Origin: Thermomonas sp.
GTDB lineage: Bacteria > Pseudomonadota > Gammaproteobacteria > Xanthomonadales > Xanthomonadaceae
NCBI RefSeq assembly: GCF_029945965.1
Contig: NZ_JAQSDO010000002.1
Location: 21,984 to 85,983, forward strand
Length of the DNA stretch: 64,000 bases
Reading direction: 5' to 3'
Below are positions 9,055 to 16,768 of the stretch, in pieces (position 1 is the first letter of the stretch; each line of letters opens with the position of its first letter). A model generated the notes under the pieces. It searched no databases, was not told the DNA's origin, and saw nothing but the letters and a program-made list of their open reading frames with translations. Position numbers and translations under genes: made by a program.

Positions 9055-9241
9055 TGGGGTCGTTCTCGTGGTTGAGTGAAAGTTAAGTTCAGCGGGCTGT
9101 CATCATTGTTCCTGAGAGTGGACAGATTATTAATAGGGTTTTTACCGATCGACGGAGAACTTTCTAGTGAAAAAACCAGATATTTCGCGACTACGACGTT
9201 ATGACTAGAATTCAAATTCAGATACCTGTACATTACCTTTC
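9055..9241. promoter_or_regulatory. divergent promoter region with inverted repeat
   Basis: This A+T-rich gap separates the CoA-transferase operon (minus) from the MFS/IclR pair (plus). It is clearly less G+C-rich than the flanking genes and must carry both promoters. An exact inverted repeat, TGTACAT, 8-base spacer, ATGTACA, lies at 9227-9248 and runs into the MFS start codon. With an IclR regulator encoded two genes away, it is a candidate operator. I do not assign -35/-10 boxes. Confidence 0.6.
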
Positions 9242-9248
9242 ATGTACA
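9227..9248. promoter_or_regulatory. candidate operator TGTACAT-N8-ATGTACA
   Basis: Seven-base arms (9227-9233 and 9242-9248) form a perfect inverted repeat; the right arm starts with the ATG of the MFS gene. No ribosome-binding site precedes that ATG, so the MFS mRNA may be poorly initiated or leaderless, and a protein bound here would block it directly. Assignment to the IclR protein is inferred from proximity. Confidence 0.45.
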
Positions 9249-10498
9249 AGAATGAAGGCAATCCTGCGGCTAGCGCTCGTCTGCCGGCCTTGGTGCTGGG
9301 GCTCTGCTTCCTTTTCAATTTTCTGGCCCGCGGCATAGGCGATACGTTCATGGTGTTCCTGCTGCCGCTGCAGGCCGAATTCGGCTGGCAACGGTCGCAG
9401 ATGACGGGCGTTTATTCAACCCTGATGGTCATCAGCGGCTTGAGTTCGCCCCTGGCTGGGCTTCTGATCGAGCGCTGGGGTCCGCGCAAGCTTTATTCAG
9501 TGGGCATCGCCGTGTTGGCGTGCGGCTACTTCCTCGCGGCATTCGCAACGAAAATTTGGCACTTCTACTTGTACGTGGGATTACTCGGCGGCCTGGGTGC
9601 GGGCGCGATCGGCATGGTGCCCGCCACCGCCCTGCTGAGCCGGTGGTTCTCGCACCGGTTCGGCGCAGCCACGGGCATTGCTTACGCGGGATTCGGTTGC
9701 GGCTCGCTCGTGATGGTGCCTCTCACGCAGGCGTTGATCGATGCCTCGGGCTGGCGCGCCACCTACCGGTGGGCCGGCGAAGCCTTGCTGGTCGTGCTGG
9801 TCCTCTCGCAGTTCATCCCTTGGCGGTCGATCCTAGTGGGGCGCACCGATCCGCTGTCGCCCAGACTGGCTCGCGGGGCGGCCGGCGCGAAGAGCGCGTC
9901 CGCGGGGTTGCGCTCGGCATTGGGGCAGCGGCGCTTCTGGCTGATGGTGCAAACCATGTTCTTCACCGCCGTGGGCATGTACCTCGTGATCGTCCAATCG
10001 GTTGCCTATCTTGTCGATGTGGGCTTCCCGCCACTGAAGGCCGCGAGCGCCTTCGGGGCCGCGGGCATGCTATCCGTGGTCGGGGTGTCCAGCGCCGGCT
10101 GGATCGCCGACCGCTTCGGCTACAAGCTGTCGGCCACCGCGAGTTTCATCGGCACGGCCTCGGGAGTCGCCATGCTTTACAGCCTCTCGTTCGGGCCCAG
10201 CACCGTGCTCCTCGCGTGCTACGTCCTGTTGTTTGGGCTCTTCCAGGGTGTCCGGGGGCCACTTATCGCCAGCCTGAGCTCGCGGCTCTTCGCGGGCCCC
10301 GGCCAAGCGGCGATTTACGGCGTGATCTACGCGTGCATGGCGATCGGCTCGGGCATCGGCGCCCTGCTCTCCGGCGTGCTGTACGACGCAACAGGCAGTT
10401 ATAGCCTGGCGTTCATGCTGTCACTCGGGTGCCTGGCCATTGCGGCCGCGCCGTTCTGGACGTCCGACCTGCTGCGGCATAATCGGGCCGCCGATTAA
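9242..10498 (+). CDS. MFS transporter
   Basis: A 418-residue protein with about twelve hydrophobic segments and the major facilitator loop signature after the second segment (LLIERWGPRKLYSVG), repeated after helix 8 (WIADRFGYKLSATAS). It resembles the oxalate/formate or monocarboxylate porter branch of MFS. It probably imports or exports a small organic acid related to the divergent CoA-transferase operon. The ATG at 9242 is the only in-frame start after a TAG at 9206. An IclR gene follows after 22 bases, so the two are likely co-transcribed. Confidence 0.9.
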   Translation: MYKNEGNPAASARLPALVLGLCFLFNFLARGIGDTFMVFLLPLQAEFGWQRSQMTGVYSTLMVISGLSSPLAGLLIERWGPRKLYSVGIAVLACGYFLAAFATKIWHFYLYVGLLGGLGAGAIGMVPATALLSRWFSHRFGAATGIAYAGFGCGSLVMVPLTQALIDASGWRATYRWAGEALLVVLVLSQFIPWRSILVGRTDPLSPRLARGAAGAKSASAGLRSALGQRRFWLMVQTMFFTAVGMYLVIVQSVAYLVDVGFPPLKAASAFGAAGMLSVVGVSSAGWIADRFGYKLSATASFIGTASGVAMLYSLSFGPSTVLLACYVLLFGLFQGVRGPLIASLSSRLFAGPGQAAIYGVIYACMAIGSGIGALLSGVLYDATGSYSLAFMLSLGCLAIAAAPFWTSDLLRHNRAAD

Positions 10499-10520
10499 TC
10501 CACCCTTCGATAGATAACCC

Positions 10521-11258
10521 GTGAACGTCAAACAAGCTGCGAACGTGCTCGATCTGCTCGAGTTCTTTGCCAAACACCGGCAGCCGGCGACGCTTGCGGA
10601 GGTGTCGAAGCAGCTCGAGTGGCCGCGGTCAAGCACCTTCAACCTGCTGGGTACGCTGGCGGCGCGTGGATTCCTCTATGAGCCGCGCGCCCGCGGTGGC
10701 TACTATCCCTCGCCGCTCTGGTTCTCGCTTCTGCAGCAGATCGAAAGCGCGGAGCCGATCCCCGAGCAACTGAGAGAACTGCTTCACGCCCTTGTCCAGC
10801 GCACCGGCGAGACGGCGGTGCTGGCCGCCTCGAGTAGCGCATACGCCGTGTTCCTGGATGTAGTGGAATCACCCCATGCCATCCGCTATACCGCTTCGCC
10901 AGGCAAGCTGGTCCCACTTCATGTGACGGCCACCGGCCGCGTCCTGTTGTCGCAAATGACGACCGCTGAACGCTCGGCCGTGCTACGGCGGGCGAACTTC
11001 GAGCGCTATACGCCCTCCACACTCATGAGTGTGGCCGCGGTCGAAAAGGAAATCCAGCGCTCGCTGGAGCGCGGCTGGTTCGAGGGCAACGCCGAGTTCA
11101 CGCCGGACTTGGGCGGCGTAGCGCTGCCTCTGAAGATGCCGCACCGCCAGTTCGCCCTGCTGTTGGCCGGGCCGATGTTCCGCGTGGGCGAGCGCGCCAA
11201 GGAACTAGTGGAAGCGATGAAGGGCGAGATCGAGCGGCACTTGGGAAACCCCAAATAA
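10521..11258 (+). CDS. IclR family transcriptional regulator
   Basis: A 245-residue DNA-binding protein starting at GTG. The N-terminal winged helix-turn-helix covers about residues 1-65 (ANVLDLLEFFAKHRQPATLAEVS then RSSTFNLLGTLAARGFLYE). The C-terminal ligand domain has the IclR pattern PGKLVPLHVTATGRVLLSQM and GWFEGNAEFTPDLGGVALPL. Encoded immediately after the MFS gene; it probably controls that gene and the divergent operon. Confidence 0.92.
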   Translation: MNVKQAANVLDLLEFFAKHRQPATLAEVSKQLEWPRSSTFNLLGTLAARGFLYEPRARGGYYPSPLWFSLLQQIESAEPIPEQLRELLHALVQRTGETAVLAASSSAYAVFLDVVESPHAIRYTASPGKLVPLHVTATGRVLLSQMTTAERSAVLRRANFERYTPSTLMSVAAVEKEIQRSLERGWFEGNAEFTPDLGGVALPLKMPHRQFALLLAGPMFRVGERAKELVEAMKGEIERHLGNPK

Positions 11259-11417
11259 CAGCGCCTACTCCCCCCGGTATTCGTTACAGATGAAATTCAC
11301 GGCAGATTGCCGCGGAACGGTTTGGAGCATCGCCAGACTTTGATCGGGAATCGTCCACCGCGCCTTAGCCCGGACGCCGCGATCCCCTCAAAGAGCCGAC
11401 TTGACACTGTAGGATTC

Positions 11418-11425
11418 CCTCATTA
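11418..11425. repeat. 8-bp target-site duplication of IS66 (left copy)
   Basis: The octamer CCTCATTA immediately precedes the left end at 11426 and recurs at 14219-14226 just after the right end. Eight bases is the duplication length known for IS66-family insertion, so this marks an undisturbed insertion event. Confidence 0.93.
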
Positions 11426-11484
11426 GTAAGCGTCCGACCAGTACCGCCTTGTGGAGTTGAAGGGGTGGCGTAAAGATAGCGTCC

Positions 11485-11895
11485 ATGATGAAAATAGTGG
11501 ACGCCAAAAATAGCGTGTCGATAGCGGCACCTGTTACCCGCAGAGCGCGACGTACCTACGCACAGCAGTTCAAGCGCGAGGTGGTTGCGCAATGCCTGCT
11601 GCCAGGAGCCTCAGTTTCAGCCATTGCGCTGGGCCACGGCATCAACGCCAACGTCATACGCAAATGGCTGCGCCGGCCCAAGCCAGGGACATCAACGTCG
11701 TTGGCGACGATGCTGCCGGTCAGCATCGAGCCAGCAGCAGCGGCAGTCACGCCCAGGTCTGGGATGAACCCAACACTCGCTGCGGAACGTGCGCCCATCG
11801 AGATGAGCCTGGCTGGAGCAACGGTGCGCTTGCCGGCCGGATTCGATCCGGCGGAGCTGCGCTGCATCGTGCAAATTCTGGCCGCATTGAGATGA
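11485..11895 (+). CDS. tnpA: IS66 family accessory protein TnpA
   Basis: A 136-residue protein with the IS66 TnpA helix-turn-helix: [20 protein letters not shown] then [15 protein letters not shown], like other transposase_8-type domains. It is needed with TnpB and TnpC for transposition of IS66 elements. The first ATG sits in the left arm of a hairpin (GCGTCCA at 11479-11485, TGGACGC at 11498-11504) that could mask the start. Its stop overlaps the tnpB start (ATGA). Confidence 0.9.
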   Translation: MMKIVDAKNSVSIAAPVTRRARRTYAQQFKREVVAQCLLPGASVSAIALGHGINANVIRKWLRRPKPGTSTSLATMLPVSIEPAAAAVTPRSGMNPTLAAERAPIEMSLAGATVRLPAGFDPAELRCIVQILAALR

Positions 11896-12238
11896 TCGGC
11901 TTGCCTGCGGGAACACGGGTCTGGCTGGCGGCCGGCATGACCGACATGCGCAAAGGATTCGACGGTCTGGCCGGTCTTGCACAAACTTCACTCACCCAAG
12001 ACCCGTTCTCCGGCCATGTGTTCGTCTTTCGTGGCAGGCGAGGCGACATTATCAAGCTGCTGTGGTGGGATGGACAAGGCCTGTGTCTGTTTGCCAAGCG
12101 GCTGGAGAAGGGGCGCTTCGTCTGGCCGCAGGCCGACAGCGGCGCGGTTTCATGACCCCGGCGCAGCTGTCCATGCTGCTCGAAGGCCTCGACTGGAGAA
12201 TGCCGACTCGCACCTGGCAACCGCAGCGCGCGGCATAG
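11892..12238 (+). pseudogene. tnpB: IS66 TnpB (Orf2-like), frameshifted near the 3' end
   Basis: The frame starting at 11892 reads as a TnpB protein ([53 protein letters not shown]) but hits TGA at 12153 after 87 residues. The remaining expected sequence, TPAQLSMLLEGLDWRMP and so on to TAG at 12236-12238, continues in another frame, which restores the usual length of about 115 residues. A one-base loss near 12150 explains this. The element may therefore be unable to move without help from another copy. Confidence 0.85.
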
Positions 12239-12321
12239 GCAATTGCATGGTCCACTGCGGCCTTGGTTGACAGGGACAATCCTGTAGCGAGGCGTCGGTT
12301 TGCGTGGCAAAGTCATGCCCC

Positions 12322-13899
12322 ATGACAACGGATGTGCTGCAGGCCACGATCGACACGCTGACCAAAACGGTTGAGCGGCAGGGCGGCGCGCTCAAGACGG
12401 CACACCTGACCATCGACAAACTCAATCTGGAACTGGCGTACCTGAGGCGCATGCGCTACGGGCGCTCCAGCGAACAGATGGACGCCCAGCAGCTGGAGTT
12501 GCTGGTGCAAAACGCCCAGGTCAACGCAGCGCCGGTGATCGATCTGCAAGTCGAGCGTGAGCGTCGCAAGGGCAAGTCCAACAAACGCCCTGAACTGCGC
12601 CACCTGCCCGAGCATCTACCGCGCGAGACGGTGGTCCACGAGCCCCGCCACGCAACGGACTGCACTTGCCTGAGCTGCGGCAGCGAGTTGCGCGCCATCG
12701 GACAAGATGTCTCGGAAGTGTTGGACTACGAGCCAGGCAGCTTCAAAGTCATCCGCCACGTGCGTCCCAAGTACGCTTGTGGGCAGTGCAGCAGCATCTG
12801 CCAGGCCAGCGCTGGCGAACGTCCGATTGAGCGCGGCATGGCTGGAGCCGGTTTGCTGGCCCATGTCCTGACCAGCAAATACTGTGACCATCTGCCGCTG
12901 TACCGGCAGAGCCAAATTTACAGGCGGGTGGGTGTTGACCTGCACCGCTCCACCTTGGCCGACTGGGTGGGACAGACCAGCGCCTTGCTGCGCCCGTTGG
13001 TGGACAGTCTGGCCCGTCACGTCATGGATGGCGTGAAGGTGCATGCGGACGACACCCCGGTGTCAGTGCTTGACCCGGGCCGCGGGCGCACCAAGATCGC
13101 CAGGCTGTGGGCTTACGTACGGGATGATCGGCCGGCCGCTGGTCCCGCGCCACCGGCGGTGTGGTTCCAGTACACGCCGGATCGCAAGGGTGAACACCCA
13201 GCAAGACATCTCAGGACGTTCCATGGCATCTTGCAGGCCGATGGCTATGCGGGCTTTAACGCACTGTATGAACCGACGCGCGAAGCCGGGGTGATTCTGG
13301 AGGCGGCGTGCTGGGCGCATGTACGCAGGAAGTTCTACGACATTCATGAGGATCAGAAACGGTTGCCGGGAACGCTGGCTGCGCAGGCGCTGCAACGCAT
13401 TGCCCAGCTGTACGCCGTGGAAACGCCGATTCGGGGATGCCCGCCCAATGAGAGGGTAAGTGTTCGGCAGGCGAGTTCGCGGGCTCTGATGGAGGAACTG
13501 CACGCCTGGTTGCAGGATGCGCTGGCGCAGGTATCGGCCAAGTCGGCTCTGGCCAAGGCGATTGGCTACGCGGTTACACGCTGGACGGCGCTGACCCGCT
13601 ACCTGGACGATGGGCGCATCGAGATGGACAACAATGCCGCCGAGCGGGCGATACGCGGCATCGCCCTGGGTCGCAAGAACTGGCTGTTTGCCGGCTCCCA
13701 TGCCGGTGGCGAGCGCGCCGCCGCTGTTTATAGCCTGATCGAGACGGCCAAGCTGGGCGGGGTCAACCCGCAGGCCTACCTCACAGAAGTGATCAAGCGC
13801 ATTGCGCAGCATCCAGTCAATCGGGTCGATGAGTTGCTGCCGTGGAATCTTGCGCAGGAGATGGCCGCAGCACGCGCACCTGAGCAGAAGGCGGCATGA
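12322..13899 (+). CDS. tnpC: IS66 family transposase TnpC
   Basis: The DDE transposase of the element, about 525 residues from the ATG at 12322 (a GTG at 12304 is an alternative). Seen in order: a coiled-coil N-terminus (TIDTLTKTVERQGGALKTAHL), the LRRMRYGRSSEQMD leucine-zipper edge, a zinc-finger region with CTCLSCGSELRAIG, and the catalytic core with VKVHADDTPVSVLDPG, LQADGYAGFNALYE and the C-terminal DNNAAERAIRGIALGRKNWLFAGS block. Appears intact. Its TGA overlaps the next small gene. Confidence 0.95.
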   Translation: MTTDVLQATIDTLTKTVERQGGALKTAHLTIDKLNLELAYLRRMRYGRSSEQMDAQQLELLVQNAQVNAAPVIDLQVERERRKGKSNKRPELRHLPEHLPRETVVHEPRHATDCTCLSCGSELRAIGQDVSEVLDYEPGSFKVIRHVRPKYACGQCSSICQASAGERPIERGMAGAGLLAHVLTSKYCDHLPLYRQSQIYRRVGVDLHRSTLADWVGQTSALLRPLVDSLARHVMDGVKVHADDTPVSVLDPGRGRTKIARLWAYVRDDRPAAGPAPPAVWFQYTPDRKGEHPARHLRTFHGILQADGYAGFNALYEPTREAGVILEAACWAHVRRKFYDIHEDQKRLPGTLAAQALQRIAQLYAVETPIRGCPPNERVSVRQASSRALMEELHAWLQDALAQVSAKSALAKAIGYAVTRWTALTRYLDDGRIEMDNNAAERAIRGIALGRKNWLFAGSHAGGERAAAVYSLIETAKLGGVNPQAYLTEVIKRIAQHPVNRVDELLPWNLAQEMAAARAPEQKAA

Positions 13900-14168
13900 A
13901 CATGATCGGAAAAACCAGGAGGCGGCCACAGCCACAGCCCGGGCAGATCAATATTGAGGCGTTGATTGAAGGGGGCGGGGAAATTACGATCGGGCCCGTG
14001 CGTCCGTTTGAATGTGTGGCCACCGCAACCGATGCGCACAACTGCCTGGCAATGCTGGTGCGCCAGCCCGGTGAGTCTTTGGACGACTTGCTGCAGCGCC
14101 TGGATGCTGCCATCGAGGCTGCCTATGAATACGACCACTTCATTGACGAAGTGAACGGCCCCCAGTAG
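13896..14168 (+). CDS. small IS66 passenger protein, unknown function
   Basis: A 90-residue frame coupled by ATGA to tnpC and inside the terminal repeats, so it is carried by the element. It has a basic, proline/glutamine-rich start (MNMIGKTRRRPQPQPGQ) and an acidic C-terminus (ESLDDLLQRLDAAIEAAYEYDHFIDEVN). Short frames at this place occur in some IS66 elements. I recognise no functional motif. Confidence 0.65.
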   Translation: MNMIGKTRRRPQPQPGQINIEALIEGGGEITIGPVRPFECVATATDAHNCLAMLVRQPGESLDDLLQRLDAAIEAAYEYDHFIDEVNGPQ

Positions 14169-14218
14169 CTGCTACCCGTTCAGCATCTGCGTCAAGACGG
14201 TATTGGTCGGACGCTTAC

Positions 14219-14226
14219 CCTCATTA
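14219..14226. repeat. 8-bp target-site duplication of IS66 (right copy)
   Basis: CCTCATTA, identical to 11418-11425, directly follows the right IS66 end. Removing the element and one copy restores a continuous IS3-type terminus running from TGACACTGTAGGATT (11402) into TCACGGACACACC (14227). Confidence 0.93.
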
Positions 14227-14521
14227 TCACGGACACACCGTTAAGCTCGCATAGCGTTTTTCAAACTCTACCGGGCTCAATGCATCGAGCGTCGAATGCC
14301 GACGTCGGGGTTGTAGAACCGCTCAATATAGTCAAAGATGCCTGCACGGGCTTCGTCACTGGTTTTGTACCTGGAGCGAAACACTCTTTCAATTTTGAGC
14401 GTCGAGAAGAAGCTCTCCATCGCCGCATTGTCCCAGCACTCACCGCGCCGACTCATGCTGCAGGTGAGGCCCTGATCGGCCAGCAGGCGCTGAAAGTCTT
14501 CGCTGGTGTACTGGGCGTATT
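14227..14521 (-). pseudogene. IS3-family transposase OrfB, C-terminal fragment
   Basis: The minus strand encodes the end of an IS3-type integrase: SEDFQRLLADQGLTCSMSRR, then GECWDNAAMESFFSTLKIE and FDYIERFYNP. A one-base change near 14312 shifts the frame; the lost end (RRHSTLDALSPVEFEKRYAS) is still readable in another frame. The fragment lacks everything upstream of the third catalytic region, so it is inactive. Its outer end is where IS66 inserted. Confidence 0.85.
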
Positions 14522-14816
14522 CAACAGTTACAGTGAGCGGCTGACCGAAGCCGGTATTGAGCCCTCTGTGGGCAGCCGGGGTGACAGCTACGACAACGCT
14601 CTGGCCGAAACGATCTACGACTCGTACAAGGCCGAATTGATTCATCGGCGGGCGCCCTGGAAAACCAAAGAATCGCTGGAATTTGCAACGCTCGAATAGG
14701 CGTCATGGTTTAAACACCACCGACTGCTGGAGCCCATCGGATACATTCCCCTTGCCGAAGCGGAAGAAAATTACTTTCAGCAATTAGCCAGCCAGGCCAC
14801 CACGGCGGAGGTCTGA
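14522..14816 (+). pseudogene. IS3-family transposase OrfB, C-terminal fragment (opposite strand)
   Basis: The plus strand encodes YSERLTEAGIEPSVGSRGDS, then YDNALAETIYDSYKAELIHR and onwards, the C-terminal third of a different IS3-group transposase. A TAG at 14697-14699 replaces the usual tryptophan after FATLE, but the frame continues (SWFKHHRLLEPIGYIPLAEA) to TGA at 14814. It begins at about the same homologous point where the minus-strand fragment ends, suggesting recombination between two IS3 copies in inverted orientation. Confidence 0.85.
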
Positions 14817-14957
14817 CTTAACCCAACGGGCCTCCACGAAACCCGGGGCGATTCAGCTTTTGATAGAAAGTCTAGTCCACCACCTCTTACTCCAGCCGCT
14901 CATGTACTCGTCATCCGATGGGACGCTATCCGACATCAATAAGTACCCCTAAATCTA

Positions 14958-15512
14958 ATGATCGCTTTTCTCGACTCCGAATTCACCGACCTGCTGGATC
15001 CGCAATTACTCAGCCTTGGACTTGCCTCCCTAGATGCGAGAGAGTTTTACGCAGAGCTCGACTTGGAATCGGACATCGGAAAAGCCCGCCTCAAAGCTTC
15101 ATCTGAGTTTGTGCGCTACAACGGCGTCATTGACCAATGGGGCCGTGTCCCAGGTGCGTTGGGAACGGAGTGGGAGATGGGCCGGCGAGCCGGGGAGTGG
15201 ATCCTTGGGCTTGCTGCCGACGCCGGGGAAAAAGTCGAAATTGCCTTCGATTACTCGATGGACTATGAGCTGCTGGAATACGCGATACGGGATGCCGGGT
15301 TGTGGGAGCAAGTGCGAGAAGTTGTGATCCCAAGAAATGTCGACGCGATTACCGGCACCATCACCGGAGAGTTGGCGGCCGAAGAGTGCTTTCGCTCCCT
15401 CAAGGCTCGACGTCTCGGCCGACACCACGCCCTGGCTGATGCCCTTGCTCTGCGGGCCGCCTACATGGCAAAGGCCGCGGCGTTTCTGCCTGGATTCGGC
15501 GGCAAGGACTGA
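14958..15512 (+). CDS. predicted 3'-5' exonuclease, DEDDh fold (Rv2179c-like)
   Basis: A 184-residue protein with the exonuclease acidic set: Asp6 and Glu8 in FLDSEFTD, Asp98 in EIAFDYSMDYELL, and His156/Asp161 in RHHALADALALR. This order and the small size match the Rv2179c-like exoribonuclease family, related to RNase T. It would trim RNA or single-stranded DNA using two metal ions. It stands alone, between IS remnants and a decayed toxin-antitoxin locus. Specific substrate unknown. Confidence 0.8.
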   Translation: MIAFLDSEFTDLLDPQLLSLGLASLDAREFYAELDLESDIGKARLKASSEFVRYNGVIDQWGRVPGALGTEWEMGRRAGEWILGLAADAGEKVEIAFDYSMDYELLEYAIRDAGLWEQVREVVIPRNVDAITGTITGELAAEECFRSLKARRLGRHHALADALALRAAYMAKAAAFLPGFGGKD

Positions 15513-15544
15513 CCTCAGGGTGGAGTGAACTGTCGCCGAGCACC

Positions 15545-15568
15545 AAAAAAATTGGCTCTTTCGCCAAT
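15545..15568 (-). terminator. rho-independent terminator (minus strand)
   Basis: On the minus strand a perfect 6-bp stem, ATTGGC, loop GAAAGA, GCCAAT, is followed directly by seven T residues. It follows the stop codon of the truncated toxin frame and would end transcription of the minus-strand toxin-antitoxin remnant. Confidence 0.8.
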
Positions 15569-15652
15569 CTAGAGGCTGGCTTCGCCGCATTCGAAGGCGC
15601 TCAAATCATGGACAGCGGAAAGAGGCTCGGGAGCGGACAGGCGCAGGCTCAT
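15569..15652 (-). pseudogene. truncated GNAT toxin (TacT-like), first 27 codons only
   Basis: ATG overlaps the antitoxin stop (ATGA), the standard arrangement in DUF1778/GNAT modules. The 27 residues read MSLRLSAPEPLSAVHDLSAF then ECGEASL, which is the typical N-terminus of an acetyltransferase toxin that modifies aminoacyl-tRNA. A TAG follows at once, then a terminator; the acetyl-CoA-binding domain is absent. The toxin is therefore dead. Confidence 0.8.
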
Positions 15653-15837
15653 TCGGCGTTGGCGGCCCAGGGGGCGCGCACGGCCATCAGGCGCTGCAGC
15701 CCGGCATTGGGTGTCGCCGGCGTATCGAGCAGTGCCGTGAACTGCATGAATCTGTCCGTATCGAGGCTGAAGAACACCTGGTCGATTAGGTCGCGTTGTT
15801 CGGGCTTGGCCCGCAGGTTGAGGGCAGCGTCACGCAT
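15649..15837 (-). pseudogene. DUF1778 antitoxin with internal deletion
   Basis: From ATG 15837 (GGAG six bases upstream) a 62-residue product reads MRDAALNLRAKPEQRDLIDQ, then VFFSLDTDRFMQFTALL and on to RLMAVRAPWAANAE. Full DUF1778 antitoxins have about 28 more residues between the RDLIDQ and VFFSLD parts, including most of the ribbon-helix-helix core. Recombination between the near-repeated LIDQ and LLDQ coding stretches would give this product. It keeps the toxin-wrapping C-terminus but probably not DNA binding. Confidence 0.75.
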
Positions 15838-15852
15838 GGGAAACTCCGAATG

Positions 15853-15871
15853 TGTATGTAACAAATATACA
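15853..15871. promoter_or_regulatory. possible antitoxin operator
   Basis: TGTAT (15853-15857) and ATACA (15867-15871) form an inverted repeat about 16 bases upstream of the antitoxin start, inside an A+T-rich patch suitable for a promoter. Toxin-antitoxin operons usually have such operators. The arms are short, so this is tentative. Confidence 0.35.
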
Positions 15872-16168
15872 GCACGCACGCACGTGTAGCTATTGTCCAC
15901 ACCGAGCTAGTTCTCGCAAGAAGCTGCATCCCGCGGTTCCGCAGCAATAGCCTTCACCCTCGCATACCGCCCGAAACTCCACGACGCCGCAACCATCTAC
16001 CGAACCCTTCGCGCTCTAGCCCCGTCACACGCAACCGTTTTCTGCAGCTCCAGCCTCGAATTCCTATCACCCGGTCAAATCTCCAACGCCTATCCAGTCG
16101 TAATCCTCTGGCGCCCCTAAAATGAAAAACACAACTCAGCTCCTCAGACTCAGATCTTCAGCCTACAC

Positions 16169-16378
16169 ATGAAATCCCTCATCTTTCTCTGCCTCATCCT
16201 AGGCATCGCAGCCGCGCTGCTGCTGCAAACTGAAACGCTATTCGGACGCGCTTTGAGCAACGCTGAACTTTTAATGGGCGCGCTAGTGACGATGGTAGTT
16301 GTGGTGATTTGGCGCGTGGTGGTGAGAAAGAACGCGCGGCGAAAGCTGGACGAGATACGTGATTCGGCGCTGTGGTGA
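16169..16378 (+). CDS. small hypothetical membrane protein
   Basis: A 69-residue frame with two hydrophobic segments: SLIFLCLILGIAAALLL (residues 3-19) and LLMGALVTMVVVVIWRVVV (34-52), then a basic tail KNARRKLDEIR. The topology suggests a small two-pass inner-membrane protein. No family is recognised and the ribosome site is weak. It stands alone between the toxin-antitoxin remnant and a gap. Confidence 0.5.
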   Translation: MKSLIFLCLILGIAAALLLQTETLFGRALSNAELLMGALVTMVVVVIWRVVVRKNARRKLDEIRDSALW

Positions 16379-16768
16379 CGCGGCTTTTGATGGTATTCGG
16401 AGGACAAAGGGCTGGGATGCGATAAAAGAAGGTTTACGTAGGTCAGGACAGGACTTCAATGCCAAACAGGTGGGGCGCAAACGCAATCAATAGAGCAATT
16501 AGTAAATTGGGCGGAGTCTGTACCCTACCAAATGATTGGTGCTGTCCCCGGGTAGCCAGACGGCAATTCGCGGAGCAAATTTAGCGGCTTGTTCAGGCCA
16601 TCCTTTGCGTTGAAGCGTTGCAGCTCAGTTGCCCTCACAAGCGAATTCCAACTCCTTGCAGAAGTAGCCAGCGTGCCGCGTGTGGTCACGCTCAGCCTTA
16701 GTGGAAAGCAGTGAGTGCGCCGCGCCCCAGCCTGTGGCTCAGCAGAAGTGCGACCGCCGATCGAAGTA
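16379..16768. other. intergenic, no confident gene
   Basis: About 390 bases downstream of two convergent units. A minus-strand open frame crosses it (about 16525-16830), partly overlapping the SDR gene, but its product matches nothing I know and it lacks a good start. I see no terminator, repeat or RNA gene that I can support. Confidence 0.5.

Larger units (their letters stand above)
11426..14218 (+). mobile_element. IS66-family insertion sequence, 2793 bp, with intact ends
   Basis: The ends match as terminal inverted repeats: GTAAGCGTCCGACCAGTACC at the left and, reading inward from 14218, GTAAGCGTCCGACCAATACC. It carries the three-gene IS66 set (tnpA, tnpB, tnpC) plus a small fourth frame. 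The perfect CCTCATTA duplications show simple insertion without later rearrangement, although tnpB is now frameshifted. The target was the terminus of an older IS3-type element, whose sequence resumes on both sides. Confidence 0.95.
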
